This document shows positions 48,823 through 59,671 of a stretch of DNA of 64,000 nt, in pieces. The DNA comes from Halorientalis sp. LT38 (lineage in GTDB: Archaea; Halobacteriota; Halobacteria; Halobacteriales; Haloarculaceae): positions 2,852,001 to 2,916,000 of the forward strand of contig NZ_JAYEZN010000001.1 in NCBI RefSeq assembly GCF_037031225.1, read 5' to 3'. The translations under genes and the position numbers were made by a program. Below the pieces are notes generated by a model. The model saw only the letters and a list, made by a program, of their open reading frames with translations. It did no database searches and was not told the origin of the DNA. Position 1 is the first letter of the stretch. Each line of letters begins with the position of its first letter.

Positions 48823-49665
48823 TCACCGCTCGCGGGGCAGGTGCTCGGCGAGCGCGTCGATCAGTGCGTCCTCGTCCTCGATCTCCTCGCGCCAGCAGCG
48901 GATGGCCGGGCGCCATCCCGACCGGTGGAGGACGACCGCGTCGTCGGTCACCGCGAACGACTCGAACGCGTCCCACTCGTAGAGCCGGCGGTGGACGTAG
49001 TTGCTGCGCTCGATCCCGACGGGGGCCAGCCGATAGGTGCGGGGCTGGCCGAAGCCGAGGAGGGCCGCACCGCCGACGAACGCGGGCGCGCCCAGCCACC
49101 AGAACTCCGCGAGGCCGACGAACTCCCCGCCGAACGTCAGGGCTGTCCCGACGAGGTAGAGGACTACGGCCCCGACCTGAACCCGGGTCCGGAGCGGCTG
49201 TGGCCACCCGGCCTTCCACTCGGCCCGGACCGCCTCGTCGTCGACCACGGTCCTCGCGTACCGGGTCCGGGTCATCGCCACGAGGAGCAGGCCGACCACG
49301 ATCCCGCTGGCCGAGAGGAAAAAGCCCGCCATTGCCACCCCGCGGAGGGCGTGGAGACTGGCGAAGTAACCCGCCGCGACGACTAGGGGAACGAGACCCA
49401 GCAGCCAGGCCCACCGCGTCGCGCCGAGGCGCTCGGGGAGGCCGCGCCATCGGGTGACGGCCCAGGCCACGCCCGCAGTGACGAGCGTCACGAACCCGAG
49501 GAAGTTCCCGTAGAGGACGCCGGCGTCGCTGGAGACGGTCAGTGCGATCACTCCGGTCAACGCCGGCGCGAGCAGTGCGGACGCGTAGAGCCCTGTGACG
49601 AAGGCGAAGACCGCGTCCGGTCGGTCCGGCGACTGGAGGGCTGGCCTCCGGACGACCTCTTCCAT
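48823..49665 (-). CDS. Membrane protein with C-terminal PH-like domain, paralog of 35505
   Basis: A 280-residue protein with ATG at 49663-49665 (MEEVVRRPALQSPDRPDAVF). About six hydrophobic helices cover residues 18-210. The end domain is TYRLAPVGIERSNYVHRRLYEWDAFESFAVTDDAVVLHRS, followed by REEIEDEDALIDALAEHL, closely like its neighbour at 49727 and the protein at 35505. The fold is inferred to be PH-like and may sense the membrane. It is separated from the next gene by 61 bp on the same strand. Confidence 0.72.
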   Translation of the reverse strand: MEEVVRRPALQSPDRPDAVFAFVTGLYASALLAPALTGVIALTVSSDAGVLYGNFLGFVTLVTAGVAWAVTRWRGLPERLGATRWAWLLGLVPLVVAAGYFASLHALRGVAMAGFFLSASGIVVGLLLVAMTRTRYARTVVDDEAVRAEWKAGWPQPLRTRVQVGAVVLYLVGTALTFGGEFVGLAEFWWLGAPAFVGGAALLGFGQPRTYRLAPVGIERSNYVHRRLYEWDAFESFAVTDDAVVLHRSGWRPAIRCWREEIEDEDALIDALAEHLPRER

Positions 49666-49726
49666 GTCCGTTCGTTTCACTGACACGGGCAAAATCTCTT
49701 TCGGGGACGACCAGGCCGTCGGTCCG

Positions 49727-50134
49727 CTACCGTTCGGGCAGATACTCGGCGACGGCCTCGCGGACTGCATCGGGCTCCTCGACGTCGGACAGCGAGAAGC
49801 GGAGCGCCGGCCAGGGGCCCGATCGGTGGAGCACCATCGCGTCGTCGCTCGCCTCGAACTCATCGAAGTCCGCCCAGTCGTAGGTCCGGGTCCACACCCG
49901 GCCGGAGCGCCGGATGCCCTCTGCGGAGAGCCGGTAGCCGTCGCGGTGGCCGAGCGTCCAGCTCAAAAGCAACCAGACGCCGCCGACGAAGATGAGGTCG
50001 GTGAGCCGGGGGACCTCCAGGAAGATGGGTCCCAGCGTCCCGACCAGGGTGGCGAGGAGGGCCGGGATCCCCGTCAGGATCGTCAGGCGTCGCCGCAGGG
50101 CCGCGGGCGGCCCGGCCTCGAACTCGACGTCCAT
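49727..50134 (-). CDS. Short membrane protein with PH-like domain, third paralog
   Basis: A 135-residue protein (MDVEFEAGPPAALRRRLTIL) with two hydrophobic helices (ILTGIPALLATLVGTLGPIF and DLIFVGGVWLLLSWTLG) and the shared end domain: YRLSAEGIRRSGRVWTRTYDWADFDEFEASDDAMVLHRS, then DAVREAVAEYLPE. It appears to be a shortened version of the 280-residue paralog next door. Its ATG overlaps the start region of the divergent gene at 50214, for which a later start is chosen. Confidence 0.72.
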   Translation of the reverse strand: MDVEFEAGPPAALRRRLTILTGIPALLATLVGTLGPIFLEVPRLTDLIFVGGVWLLLSWTLGHRDGYRLSAEGIRRSGRVWTRTYDWADFDEFEASDDAMVLHRSGPWPALRFSLSDVEEPDAVREAVAEYLPER

Positions 50135-50213
50135 GGCCGGACCTGCGGACCTCGCCCCCAAGGCGATTGCGGTCGACGGTACCACTGAAGTCGCCCGGTC
50201 GCCAAGAGCCGAT

Positions 50214-50942
50214 GTGATCGTCGTCGCCACGGGGGACTTCGAGGTGTACCACGGCGTGGTCAACGAGCTGCGGGACCGCGGCGTCACCTTCACCACCGTC
50301 GAACCCGGCGCTGCCCTCCCCGAACGAGCCTCCGTCGTCGTCACCGACCCGGAGACCGACCTGGACGCGGGGATTCCGGTGGTCACCGCCGATCCCGCCG
50401 ACCCGCGCGACGCTGTCGAGGAGTTGCTGGCCGTCCTCCGCGGGGGCGCGGGCCGAACCGTCGTCGGCATCGACCCCGGCGACCGCCCGGGCGTCGCCGT
50501 CATGATCGGGGACACCGTGGTCGCCGCCTTCCACGTCCCCGCGACCCAGGCCGCCGACGTGGTGGCCGACGAACTCGAAGACGCCACCGACCCGCTGGTC
50601 CGGATCGGCGACGGCGCACGACTGGTCGGCGCGCGCATCATCGACGACCTGCCCGACGTGCCGATCGAACTCGTCGACGAGACCGGCACCACGCCCTATC
50701 TCGGCACCGGCGCGCGGGGGATGGGCGACGTGCTCGCGGCGGTCAACATCGCCCGGATCGAGGGCGAGGCGGTCGAGTCACGCGAGATCGAACCGACGGC
50801 GGGCGAGATCCAGCGGATCAAGGACCGCTCGCGGGAGGCCTCGGACGCGAACCGCGCTATCGACGACGCACTGGCTCGCCGGGTGGCCGTCGGCGAGTTG
50901 ACGATCGAGGAGGCGCTCGCCGAACACCGGGATAGCGAGTGA
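50214..50942 (+). CDS. RNase H-fold protein, RuvC/YqgF-like, uncharacterised
   Basis: A 242-residue protein with GTG start at 50214 (VIVVATGDFEVYHGVVNELR). An ATG at 50133 would overlap the divergent neighbour and add 27 atypical residues. The second half has the RNase H-like text TVVGIDPGDRPGVAVMIGD, resembling the first strand of RuvC/YqgF Holliday-junction resolvases with its catalytic Asp, then LVRIGDGARLVGARIID, LVDETGTTPYLG, and GMGDVLAAVNIARIEGE. A helical tail follows. An N-terminal domain of about 80 residues has no recognised relative. Function as a nuclease is inferred. Confidence 0.65.
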   Translation: MIVVATGDFEVYHGVVNELRDRGVTFTTVEPGAALPERASVVVTDPETDLDAGIPVVTADPADPRDAVEELLAVLRGGAGRTVVGIDPGDRPGVAVMIGDTVVAAFHVPATQAADVVADELEDATDPLVRIGDGARLVGARIIDDLPDVPIELVDETGTTPYLGTGARGMGDVLAAVNIARIEGEAVESREIEPTAGEIQRIKDRSREASDANRAIDDALARRVAVGELTIEEALAEHRDSE

Positions 50943-50952
50943 CTCGCTATCC
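50930..50952 (+). other. Hairpin with the stop codon as its loop
   Basis: A perfect 10-bp stem (ggatagcgag with ctcgctatcc) encloses the three bases TGA at 50940-50942, which are the stop codon of the RNase H-fold gene. It may stabilise the mRNA end or influence termination; chance is possible. Confidence 0.5.
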
Positions 50953-51136
50953 GGAAGACTCGTCGCTGCGGCGGTCGAGGAGCGCGACCCGCAGGCTGGA
51001 AACGTTTCGCCCCAGGTTAATTTACTATCCAACAGATATAATATTATACTGTACGATAGCAAAAACTAGCCTCCGATCAGGGTCCGGAACGGACGTCGGA
51101 CCGGTCGAACGGATCAGGGGGCGGGAACTGATCGAA

Positions 51137-53140
51137 ATGACAGGAGACGACGAGAACACGCACGTAGACAGACGAACGCTCCTCGGATCCACGGCCACGC
51201 TCGGCCTCGCAGCGACGGCCGGGTGTCTGGGCCTGCTCGGTCTCTCCGAGGAAGACGAGGATTCCACGGCATCGCCGACGAGTGCACCCCAGTCGACGAG
51301 TACCCAGCAACCAACGAGTGCACCGACGCCGGTCACCACCGTCAGAGACGCCGGCAACGACGATGCGGGGCCGAACCTCACGCTCGCACCCTGCGTCGCC
51401 GATGGGTCCTGCGTGGTGACGCCCGACGACGACGTCGTGACGGATCCGGACCTGTTCCAGCCCAACCTGACCGTCGATCCGATCGACGTCGGCACGCTGC
51501 CCACGGACATCGACCTCGGTGGCGCCGACGGCGGTGGAGACGACGGATCGAGCGGCTCGCTCCGGGATCCGACCACCGTCACCGGGTCCGGCGCGGTCGA
51601 GGTCGAGGTCACGCCGGACAGCAAACAGCCGTCCGACGAGAGCGCAGGGGCCGAACAGACCGAAACGAAGTCCGACGTCGTCTGTACGACCCAGAAGCGC
51701 CGGCTGACCGCCGGCGGGCCAGCGAACTTCCTGATGGACCCCCAGATCGGCACCATCTGGCCCGGCGCGATACTGGAGGCGAACAGCATCGCCAACGGAC
51801 AGTTCTCACCGGCCCTCTCCCAGCAGCGGCGAGCGGGCGCGTCGGTCGACGACATTCGACAGCCGATCGAGCTATCGCTCTCGCTGATGAACGTCGAGAA
51901 CAGCGATACCAGTGTAACGGTCCAGAACCCCTCGCTGGGGAACGTCAGAAACGCCCGGAGCGAACTCCTCAGTCGGTTCAACCGGACGGCGACGCCGGCG
52001 AAACAGAAGGCCAGGATCCACCAGGTCCACTCCGAGGAGCAACTCAAAGTCGCGCTCGGGGTCCACTACGACAGCAACAACCTCGACATCGACAACGAGT
52101 TCGACTACTCCAGCGATTCGGAGACCAACAAGTTGCTCGCGAAGTACTGGCAGATCTACTACACCCTCGACGTGTCGGTCCCCAACCCCGTCGCCAACGG
52201 GTTCGTGACCGATCAGGGCGCGTACCTGAACCGGAACGACGTGATCATCAAGAACGTGTCCTACGGTCGCTTGCTGCTGTTCTCGGCCGAGTCGAAGTAC
52301 CAGCGAACGAAGGTCAGTAACTCGCTGAAGGCCGCCCTCAACTACGGCAAGAAGGAGGGGAAGATCTCGACCGACGTCGAACACGAGCAGGTCCTGCGCG
52401 ACACGAAGATCGACGTGCAAGTGATGGGCGGGAGCGCCGAGAGCGGCGCCAAGACGATCAGCAAACCCGGGGAGGACGCGTTCGAGACCATCAAGAACTG
52501 GATTCAGCGAGGCGCCACGTACGACCCGAAGACCTCCCCGGGCGTCCCGATCTCCTATCACTCGAAATACCTCAGCAACCTCGATACCGCCAACGTCTAC
52601 CTGACCACGTCCTACACGTCCCGGAACTGTCGCCCGACGACGAACAAATATCGGGTCCACAACTTCTCGTGGGAGGTGCTCTCCGAGAGCGACCCGGGCA
52701 ACGAGGAGGAACTCTACGGCGACATCTACGTCGTCGGGTGGCCGGTCCCGAAAGACGGCGTCCTGATCGGGACGGACGCACGGATCGAACCGAAGGGCGC
52801 CCCCAGCGACGGCGAGGTCTGGGACCGTTCCAAATCCAGCCACCTCAACCTCAAGGAGAACCAGCGCAAGCAACTCACCGTCGACGAGACCCTCGTCTTC
52901 GACGACATTCAGGAGATCGACCAGAGCAAAGCCTACATCCAGGTCACCGCCGTCCCCCACGAGAAGGATCCGACCTCGAACGACGATTTCGGTAACAAGA
53001 AACACGTCAAGTGGTTCCTGAACGAGGCACCGAGCGATCCCGACACGGCCGGCAACGGCCCCGGGAAGTTCAAGATCCGCTGGAACGACCACGGCTCCGA
53101 GATCGAACTGGCGTTCGACATCTCGCCGCTGCCGCCCTGA
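51137..53140 (+). CDS. Thiol-activated (cholesterol-dependent) cytolysin family Tat lipoprotein
   Basis: A 667-residue exported lipoprotein. The signal has a twin-arginine motif (DRRTLLGS) and a lipobox ending at Cys30. An acidic Ser/Thr/Pro-rich linker runs to about 185, and the cytolysin region spans about 190-520. Blocks that line up with cholesterol-dependent cytolysins are IGTIWPGAILEANSI, YWQIYYTLDVSVPNP, VIIKNVSYGRLLLFSAESKY, the second membrane hairpin region KVSNSLKAALNYGKKEG, the paired glycines in VQVMGGSAESGAKTI (431-432), and PISYHSKYLSNLDTANVYL. The cholesterol-binding undecapeptide (ECTGLAWEWWR) is absent; the C-terminal 150 residues form a different beta-rich domain (ELYGDIYVVGW, GEVWDRSKSS). 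It is monocistronic. Confidence 0.82.
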   Translation: MTGDDENTHVDRRTLLGSTATLGLAATAGCLGLLGLSEEDEDSTASPTSAPQSTSTQQPTSAPTPVTTVRDAGNDDAGPNLTLAPCVADGSCVVTPDDDVVTDPDLFQPNLTVDPIDVGTLPTDIDLGGADGGGDDGSSGSLRDPTTVTGSGAVEVEVTPDSKQPSDESAGAEQTETKSDVVCTTQKRRLTAGGPANFLMDPQIGTIWPGAILEANSIANGQFSPALSQQRRAGASVDDIRQPIELSLSLMNVENSDTSVTVQNPSLGNVRNARSELLSRFNRTATPAKQKARIHQVHSEEQLKVALGVHYDSNNLDIDNEFDYSSDSETNKLLAKYWQIYYTLDVSVPNPVANGFVTDQGAYLNRNDVIIKNVSYGRLLLFSAESKYQRTKVSNSLKAALNYGKKEGKISTDVEHEQVLRDTKIDVQVMGGSAESGAKTISKPGEDAFETIKNWIQRGATYDPKTSPGVPISYHSKYLSNLDTANVYLTTSYTSRNCRPTTNKYRVHNFSWEVLSESDPGNEEELYGDIYVVGWPVPKDGVLIGTDARIEPKGAPSDGEVWDRSKSSHLNLKENQRKQLTVDETLVFDDIQEIDQSKAYIQVTAVPHEKDPTSNDDFGNKKHVKWFLNEAPSDPDTAGNGPGKFKIRWNDHGSEIELAFDISPLPP

Positions 53141-53147
53141 GGGTCGC

Positions 53148-54509
53148 TTACCGAACGCTCCCTTCCGCTCGTCGCATCACGTCCCGGATCGGCAGATCGG
53201 TCTCGCGGGCGACCGCGAGCGCGTCGTCGTACTCGGCGCTCACGTCATACACCGTGCCGCCGGCGTCGCTGGCGACTTTGACGGCCACGTCGTAGTCGGT
53301 GCCGTCCACGGGCACCGTCGCGGTCACGACCTCCCGGTCCGCGACCCAGCGGTGACCCGCGCCGTGTTCGCGGACGCCGAGCGTCCCGGTCTCCTCGGCC
53401 AGTCGGCGCGCGACCCGGTCGGCGTCCTCCGGACTGACGATCACCTTCACCAGGTGACCGGGGCGGGACTTCTTCATCGTGAGCGGGACTATCGAGACGT
53501 CCTTCGCGCCGGCGTCGGAGAGGCGTTCCTGTAACCCGCCGAGCAACTCGGGCGAGGCGTCGTCGAGGTTCGTCTCCAGCACGGTGATCGCCTCGCGCCG
53601 AAGCCCCCCGGCCCCGTCGCCGACCAGCGCCCGGAGGACGTTGGGGTACTCGTCGAAGTCGTACCCACCTGCGCCGTAGCCCGAGGCGTCGACGGTCAGC
53701 GACGGCAGCGCCTCTACGCCCTCGGCGACGTGGGCCAGGATCGCCGCCCCGGTCGGCGTCAGCAGTTCCGCATCGACGGGGCCGCCGCGCAGCGCCCAGT
53801 CGGCCCGCTCCGCGACCTCGACGACGGCGGGCGTGGGCACGGGGTAGGTCCCGTGACTCATCGACACCTCGCCGCCGCCGGTCGCGAGCGGCGTCGTCAC
53901 CACCCGATCGACGTCGAGGTCGTCGAGCAGCAGGGCGAACCCGACCACGTCGGCGATGGCGTCGTCCGCCCCGACCTCGTGGAAGTGCGTCTCGTCGAGG
54001 TCCGTCCCGTGGACCGCCGCCTCGGCCTCGCCCAGGCGCTCGAAGATCGCCAGCGCGTCGTCGGCCACTCCCGAGGGGAGGTCCATTCCCTCGACGATCG
54101 CCACGACTTCCGCGTAAGTGCGGTGCGGGCCGTGCCCCTCCGCGTGCGTGTGGTCGTGGTCTTCGTCACCGTGGTTGTGGTCGTGTTCCGCGTCGCCGTG
54201 GTCGTGTGTGTGCTCGCCGTGGCCGTGTTCCGGGTCCGGCGAGTGGTCGTGGGTGCCCTCGCCGGTGTGGTCGTGGGGGTCGCCGTCGGCTCCACCACCG
54301 TCGTCGGGTTCGTCGTCGGCCAGCAGGACGTCGACCGCCGTCGCGTCGATCCCGGTCTTCCGGACCGACCGGACCGCGTAGCGCACGTCCAGTTCGTCGG
54401 CCTCCTCGACGGGCGCGAGGGCGTCCCGGTCGGCGCCCGCCGCCAGAAGTGCCCCGAGGAGCATGTCGCCGCTGGCTCCCATGCGGCCGTCGAACGCGAG
54501 TGTTCGCAT
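53148..54509 (-). CDS. larC: Nickel insertion protein LarC
   Basis: A 453-residue LarC/DUF111-type protein (MRTLAFDGRMGASGDMLLGA), which in bacteria inserts nickel into the pincer cofactor of lactate racemase. Conserved text: HFHEVGADDAIADVVGFALLLDDL, TPLATGGGEVSMSHGTYPVP, PTPAVVEVAERA, LETNLDDASPELLGGLQERLSDAGAKDVSIVPLTMKKSRPG. A striking insertion at about residues 75-130 is rich in His (HDHSPDPEHGHGEHTHDHGD and on), a probable metal-binding loop. No LarA or LarE is in the window. Confidence 0.9.
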   Translation of the reverse strand: MRTLAFDGRMGASGDMLLGALLAAGADRDALAPVEEADELDVRYAVRSVRKTGIDATAVDVLLADDEPDDGGGADGDPHDHTGEGTHDHSPDPEHGHGEHTHDHGDAEHDHNHGDEDHDHTHAEGHGPHRTYAEVVAIVEGMDLPSGVADDALAIFERLGEAEAAVHGTDLDETHFHEVGADDAIADVVGFALLLDDLDVDRVVTTPLATGGGEVSMSHGTYPVPTPAVVEVAERADWALRGGPVDAELLTPTGAAILAHVAEGVEALPSLTVDASGYGAGGYDFDEYPNVLRALVGDGAGGLRREAITVLETNLDDASPELLGGLQERLSDAGAKDVSIVPLTMKKSRPGHLVKVIVSPEDADRVARRLAEETGTLGVREHGAGHRWVADREVVTATVPVDGTDYDVAVKVASDAGGTVYDVSAEYDDALAVARETDLPIRDVMRRAEGSVR

Positions 54510-54648
54510 ACCCGTGAGACTGTCGCGGGCCGGGAAAACGGTTCGGTCACGCGTCGGACGGGAGGGGGCCGATCTCTCACCCCCTGGTAGGTGGCCGGCA
54601 ATATCGGGGGCAAGACTGACCCCGCCAACTGCCCCACGTTCGGTCGCT

Positions 54649-54882
54649 ATGTCCCCACCCCTCCCCACCGACCCGACGCTGCTCGTCCCATCGCTCGACC
54701 GTTCGAGCGTCGGGCTTCCGGCCGTGCTCCTGGGCTATTCTCTCCTCGCCCTGGTGCTGCTCGCCCGGGGTGTGAAGCGAAACTGGCTGGGCCGGCGCGG
54801 GCTCGCGGCGCCCGAGCGGCCCGACGCCGACCCCGATCCTGGAGACCCGTTCCCCGACGGCCGCGAGGAACCCCGGCGGTAG
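54649..54882 (+). CDS. Small single-helix membrane protein
   Basis: A 77-residue protein (MSPPLPTDPTLLVPSLDRSS) with one hydrophobic segment (VGLPAVLLGYSLLALVLLARG) and a positively charged, Asp/Pro-rich tail. The ATG at 54649 is about 140 bp from the divergent larC start. No family is recognised and the evidence rests on codon usage and the membrane segment. Confidence 0.5.
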   Translation: MSPPLPTDPTLLVPSLDRSSVGLPAVLLGYSLLALVLLARGVKRNWLGRRGLAAPERPDADPDPGDPFPDGREEPRR

Positions 54883-54937
54883 GGTCTCGCCGCTCTCGCT
54901 TTGCTCTCACTGGCCGGGGGTCCGATCCCGGGTAGGC

Positions 54938-57130
54938 TCAGGCGAACTCGACGCCCGTGATCTCGAAGCGCGTACCGCCCTCGTCGCTCTCGGCGACGGC
55001 GATCTCCCAGCCGTGCGCGGTCGCGATCTCCTCGACGATCGAGAGGCCGAACCCGGTCCCGTCCTCGGCGGTCGTATAGCCTGACCGGAAGACCGCGTCG
55101 CGTTCATCGGGTGGGATCCCGGGCCCGTCGTCCGCGACGAAGAACCCGTCTTCCAGAGCCCCGACCGTGACGGTGACGGCGTCGCCGCCGTGCTCGACGG
55201 CATTGCGATAGAGGTTCTCCAGCAGGCGGGCGAGCCGGCCCTCGTCGGCCACCACGGTCCGGTCGGTCTCGACGTGGAGCGTCGCCGCGTCCGACTCGAC
55301 GGCCTCGCGACACGCTTCGGCGACCGCGCCGAGATCGACCGGGCCGACGTCGCTCGCCCGCTCGCCGGTTCGGGCGAGCGTGAGCAGGTCGTCGATGAGG
55401 GTCTCCATCCGCTGGTGGCTCTCGGCGACGTGGTCGAGGTGCTCGTTGTCGCACTCCTCGCGGGCGAAGGCCAGGCGGCTCTCGGCGACGTTGAGGGGGT
55501 TGCGCAGGTCGTGGGAGACCACGCCGACGAGCCGTTCGAGCCGCTCGTTCTGTCGGCGGAGCTCCCGTTCGCGCTGCTTCCCGTCGGTGATGTCGCGCAA
55601 CACGCCGACGGTGCCGCGGAACTCGCCGTCCTCCATCGGGAGCAGGGCGATGTGGTTCTCGTTGGGGACCCGTCGACCGTCTTTCGTGATGGTCTCCATC
55701 TCGAAGGAGGCTTTCAGCCGGTCGTCGTCGGCCAGCAGGCCCCGGATCTCCCGTTCGCCGGCCGCGACGTCGTCGTCGTCCATGATGATCGAGACGTGTT
55801 CGCCGACGAGTTCGGCGGGCTCGTACCCGGTCGTCGTCAGGTCGGCGTCCGTCGGCGGGATGATCGACGTGAACCGGCCCTCGGCGTCGAGCATGTACAC
55901 CTCGTCCGGGATCGTCTGGACGATGGTTTCGTACTGTTCGAGTTCGCGCTCGCGCTCCCGGCGGTCGCTGATTTCACGGACGACGCCGACGGTGCCGCGG
56001 AACTCGCCGTCGTCCATCGGCCGGAGGGTGAGGTTCACCTCGATCGGGACCGCGTCGCCCGCGGCGGTCAGCAACTCGGCCTCGACGGTCCGGACCGCCG
56101 CCTCGTCCGCGGAGAGGAGGCTCCGGATCGCCGCCTCGAACGCCTCGATGTCCTCGGCCGCGAAGAACTCGTCCGGATCGGCCGACTGCCATCGCTCGCG
56201 ATCGTAGCCCGAGAGCTCGGCGAGATACTCGTTGACGTGGACGAAATTTCCGGCCTCGTCGAGCGAGTAGACGCCGTCGCCCATCGTCTCGACGATGCGC
56301 CGGTAGCGTTCGAGTTCGCGCTCGGGGTTTCCGCGCTTGCGGTCGGTGACGTCCCGCGTGAAGCCGACGACGCGGGCGACTTCCGACCCGTCGGTGCCGT
56401 CACCTTCCGCTTCGAAGATCGGCTCGGCCTGGACCCAGACCCAGCGGCGGTACCCCTCGTCTTCGTTGACGCGGAACTCGAGGTCGATGGACTCCCCCGC
56501 CGACACCCGCGAGGCGGCATCGCGGACGCGGTCCCGGTCGTCGGGGTGGACGGCGTCGAGGAACGAACTCGGGTCCGCCCGGAGTCGCTCGACGGACTGC
56601 CCCCAGATCTCCTCGTAGGCGGAGTTGACGAACTCGATCTCCTCCCAGTCGCCCGAATACATCCACAGTGCGTCGTTCGAGTTCTCCGCGAGTTCGCGGA
56701 GCCGCTGTTCGGCGCGCTCGACGGCGCTCGCGGCCCGGCGCTGCTCGACCGCGTTGCCGATCCGGTTGGCCAGGAGCTCGTACTGCTCGGTCCCCGGCTT
56801 CTTCTGCAGGTAGTCCGAGACGCCGGCGGAGATGGCCTCGCTCGCGATCTCCTCGCTGCCCTTGCCGGTGAACAGGATGAAGGGCAGATCGGGGTAGTCG
56901 GCCCGCACGGCATCCAGGAACTCGAGACCGTTCATCCCCGGCATGTCGTGATCGCTGACGATACAGTCGACGGCGTGGTCGTCGAGGACGGATAGCGCGT
57001 CGCTGGCGCTCGGTGCAGTCTCGGTCACGATCCGGTCGTCCGCGCGTTCGAGGTAGTCGGTCGTGAGGGCCGCGAGCTCCCTGTCGTCGTCGACGTGAAG
57101 CACCCGAATCGTCGACGCGGTGCCAGCCAT
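54938..57130 (-). CDS. Receiver-PAS-PAS-PAS histidine kinase
   Basis: A 730-residue hybrid sensor with ATG at 57128-57130 (MAGTASTIRVLHVDDDRELA). The N-terminal receiver has a phosphoacceptor Asp60 (VSDHDMPGMNG) and acidic pocket HVDDD. Then come three PAS domains separated by RERE linkers (about 145-270, 280-400, 405-525), a HisKA domain with His540 in VVSHDLRNPLNVAES, and an HATPase domain with LENLYRNAVEHGGDA and VADDGPGIPPDERD and GTGFGLSIVEEI. It is cytosolic, since no membrane helix is seen. The ligand is unknown. Confidence 0.93.
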   Translation of the reverse strand: MAGTASTIRVLHVDDDRELAALTTDYLERADDRIVTETAPSASDALSVLDDHAVDCIVSDHDMPGMNGLEFLDAVRADYPDLPFILFTGKGSEEIASEAISAGVSDYLQKKPGTEQYELLANRIGNAVEQRRAASAVERAEQRLRELAENSNDALWMYSGDWEEIEFVNSAYEEIWGQSVERLRADPSSFLDAVHPDDRDRVRDAASRVSAGESIDLEFRVNEDEGYRRWVWVQAEPIFEAEGDGTDGSEVARVVGFTRDVTDRKRGNPERELERYRRIVETMGDGVYSLDEAGNFVHVNEYLAELSGYDRERWQSADPDEFFAAEDIEAFEAAIRSLLSADEAAVRTVEAELLTAAGDAVPIEVNLTLRPMDDGEFRGTVGVVREISDRRERERELEQYETIVQTIPDEVYMLDAEGRFTSIIPPTDADLTTTGYEPAELVGEHVSIIMDDDDVAAGEREIRGLLADDDRLKASFEMETITKDGRRVPNENHIALLPMEDGEFRGTVGVLRDITDGKQRERELRRQNERLERLVGVVSHDLRNPLNVAESRLAFAREECDNEHLDHVAESHQRMETLIDDLLTLARTGERASDVGPVDLGAVAEACREAVESDAATLHVETDRTVVADEGRLARLLENLYRNAVEHGGDAVTVTVGALEDGFFVADDGPGIPPDERDAVFRSGYTTAEDGTGFGLSIVEEIATAHGWEIAVAESDEGGTRFEITGVEFA

Positions 57131-57324
57131 GACACAGGTAACGGGCACGGACGGAAATTACCTTTCGGGTCGTACCGAACTCGGATGGGCGGAACGGCGT
57201 CCGGAGCCGCCAGCACGGCCGTTGTGTCCGATCGTAACCGACCGGTAACGAAGCCGGAACCGGATCCCCGGTAGCAAAAAGCATATCTCCCGCCGTACCC
57301 GAGTGTGCTACATCCCCACAGAGT

Positions 57325-59553
<2,229 letters not shown>

Positions 59554-59671
59554 CGCACCAGCCGGTCCCGAGCCGGTCGGGGAGATCGCTCCCACACCGG
59601 GCCGGGACCTGCCGTTTTCGACGCCGGGATATCGTGTGAACTTACAAGGTGGTTCACACCAACGACCCTGT

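Noticed and set aside
50133..50213. ATG start for the RNase H-fold gene at 50133
   Set aside because: It overlaps the start of the divergent membrane gene and adds residues without the usual pattern; the GTG at 50214 leaves a normal intergenic gap.
54115..54300. Repeating gtggtcgtg-like DNA that looks like a tandem repeat or CRISPR
   Set aside because: It is the coding sequence for the His-rich loop of LarC. Units are irregular, with no spacers.
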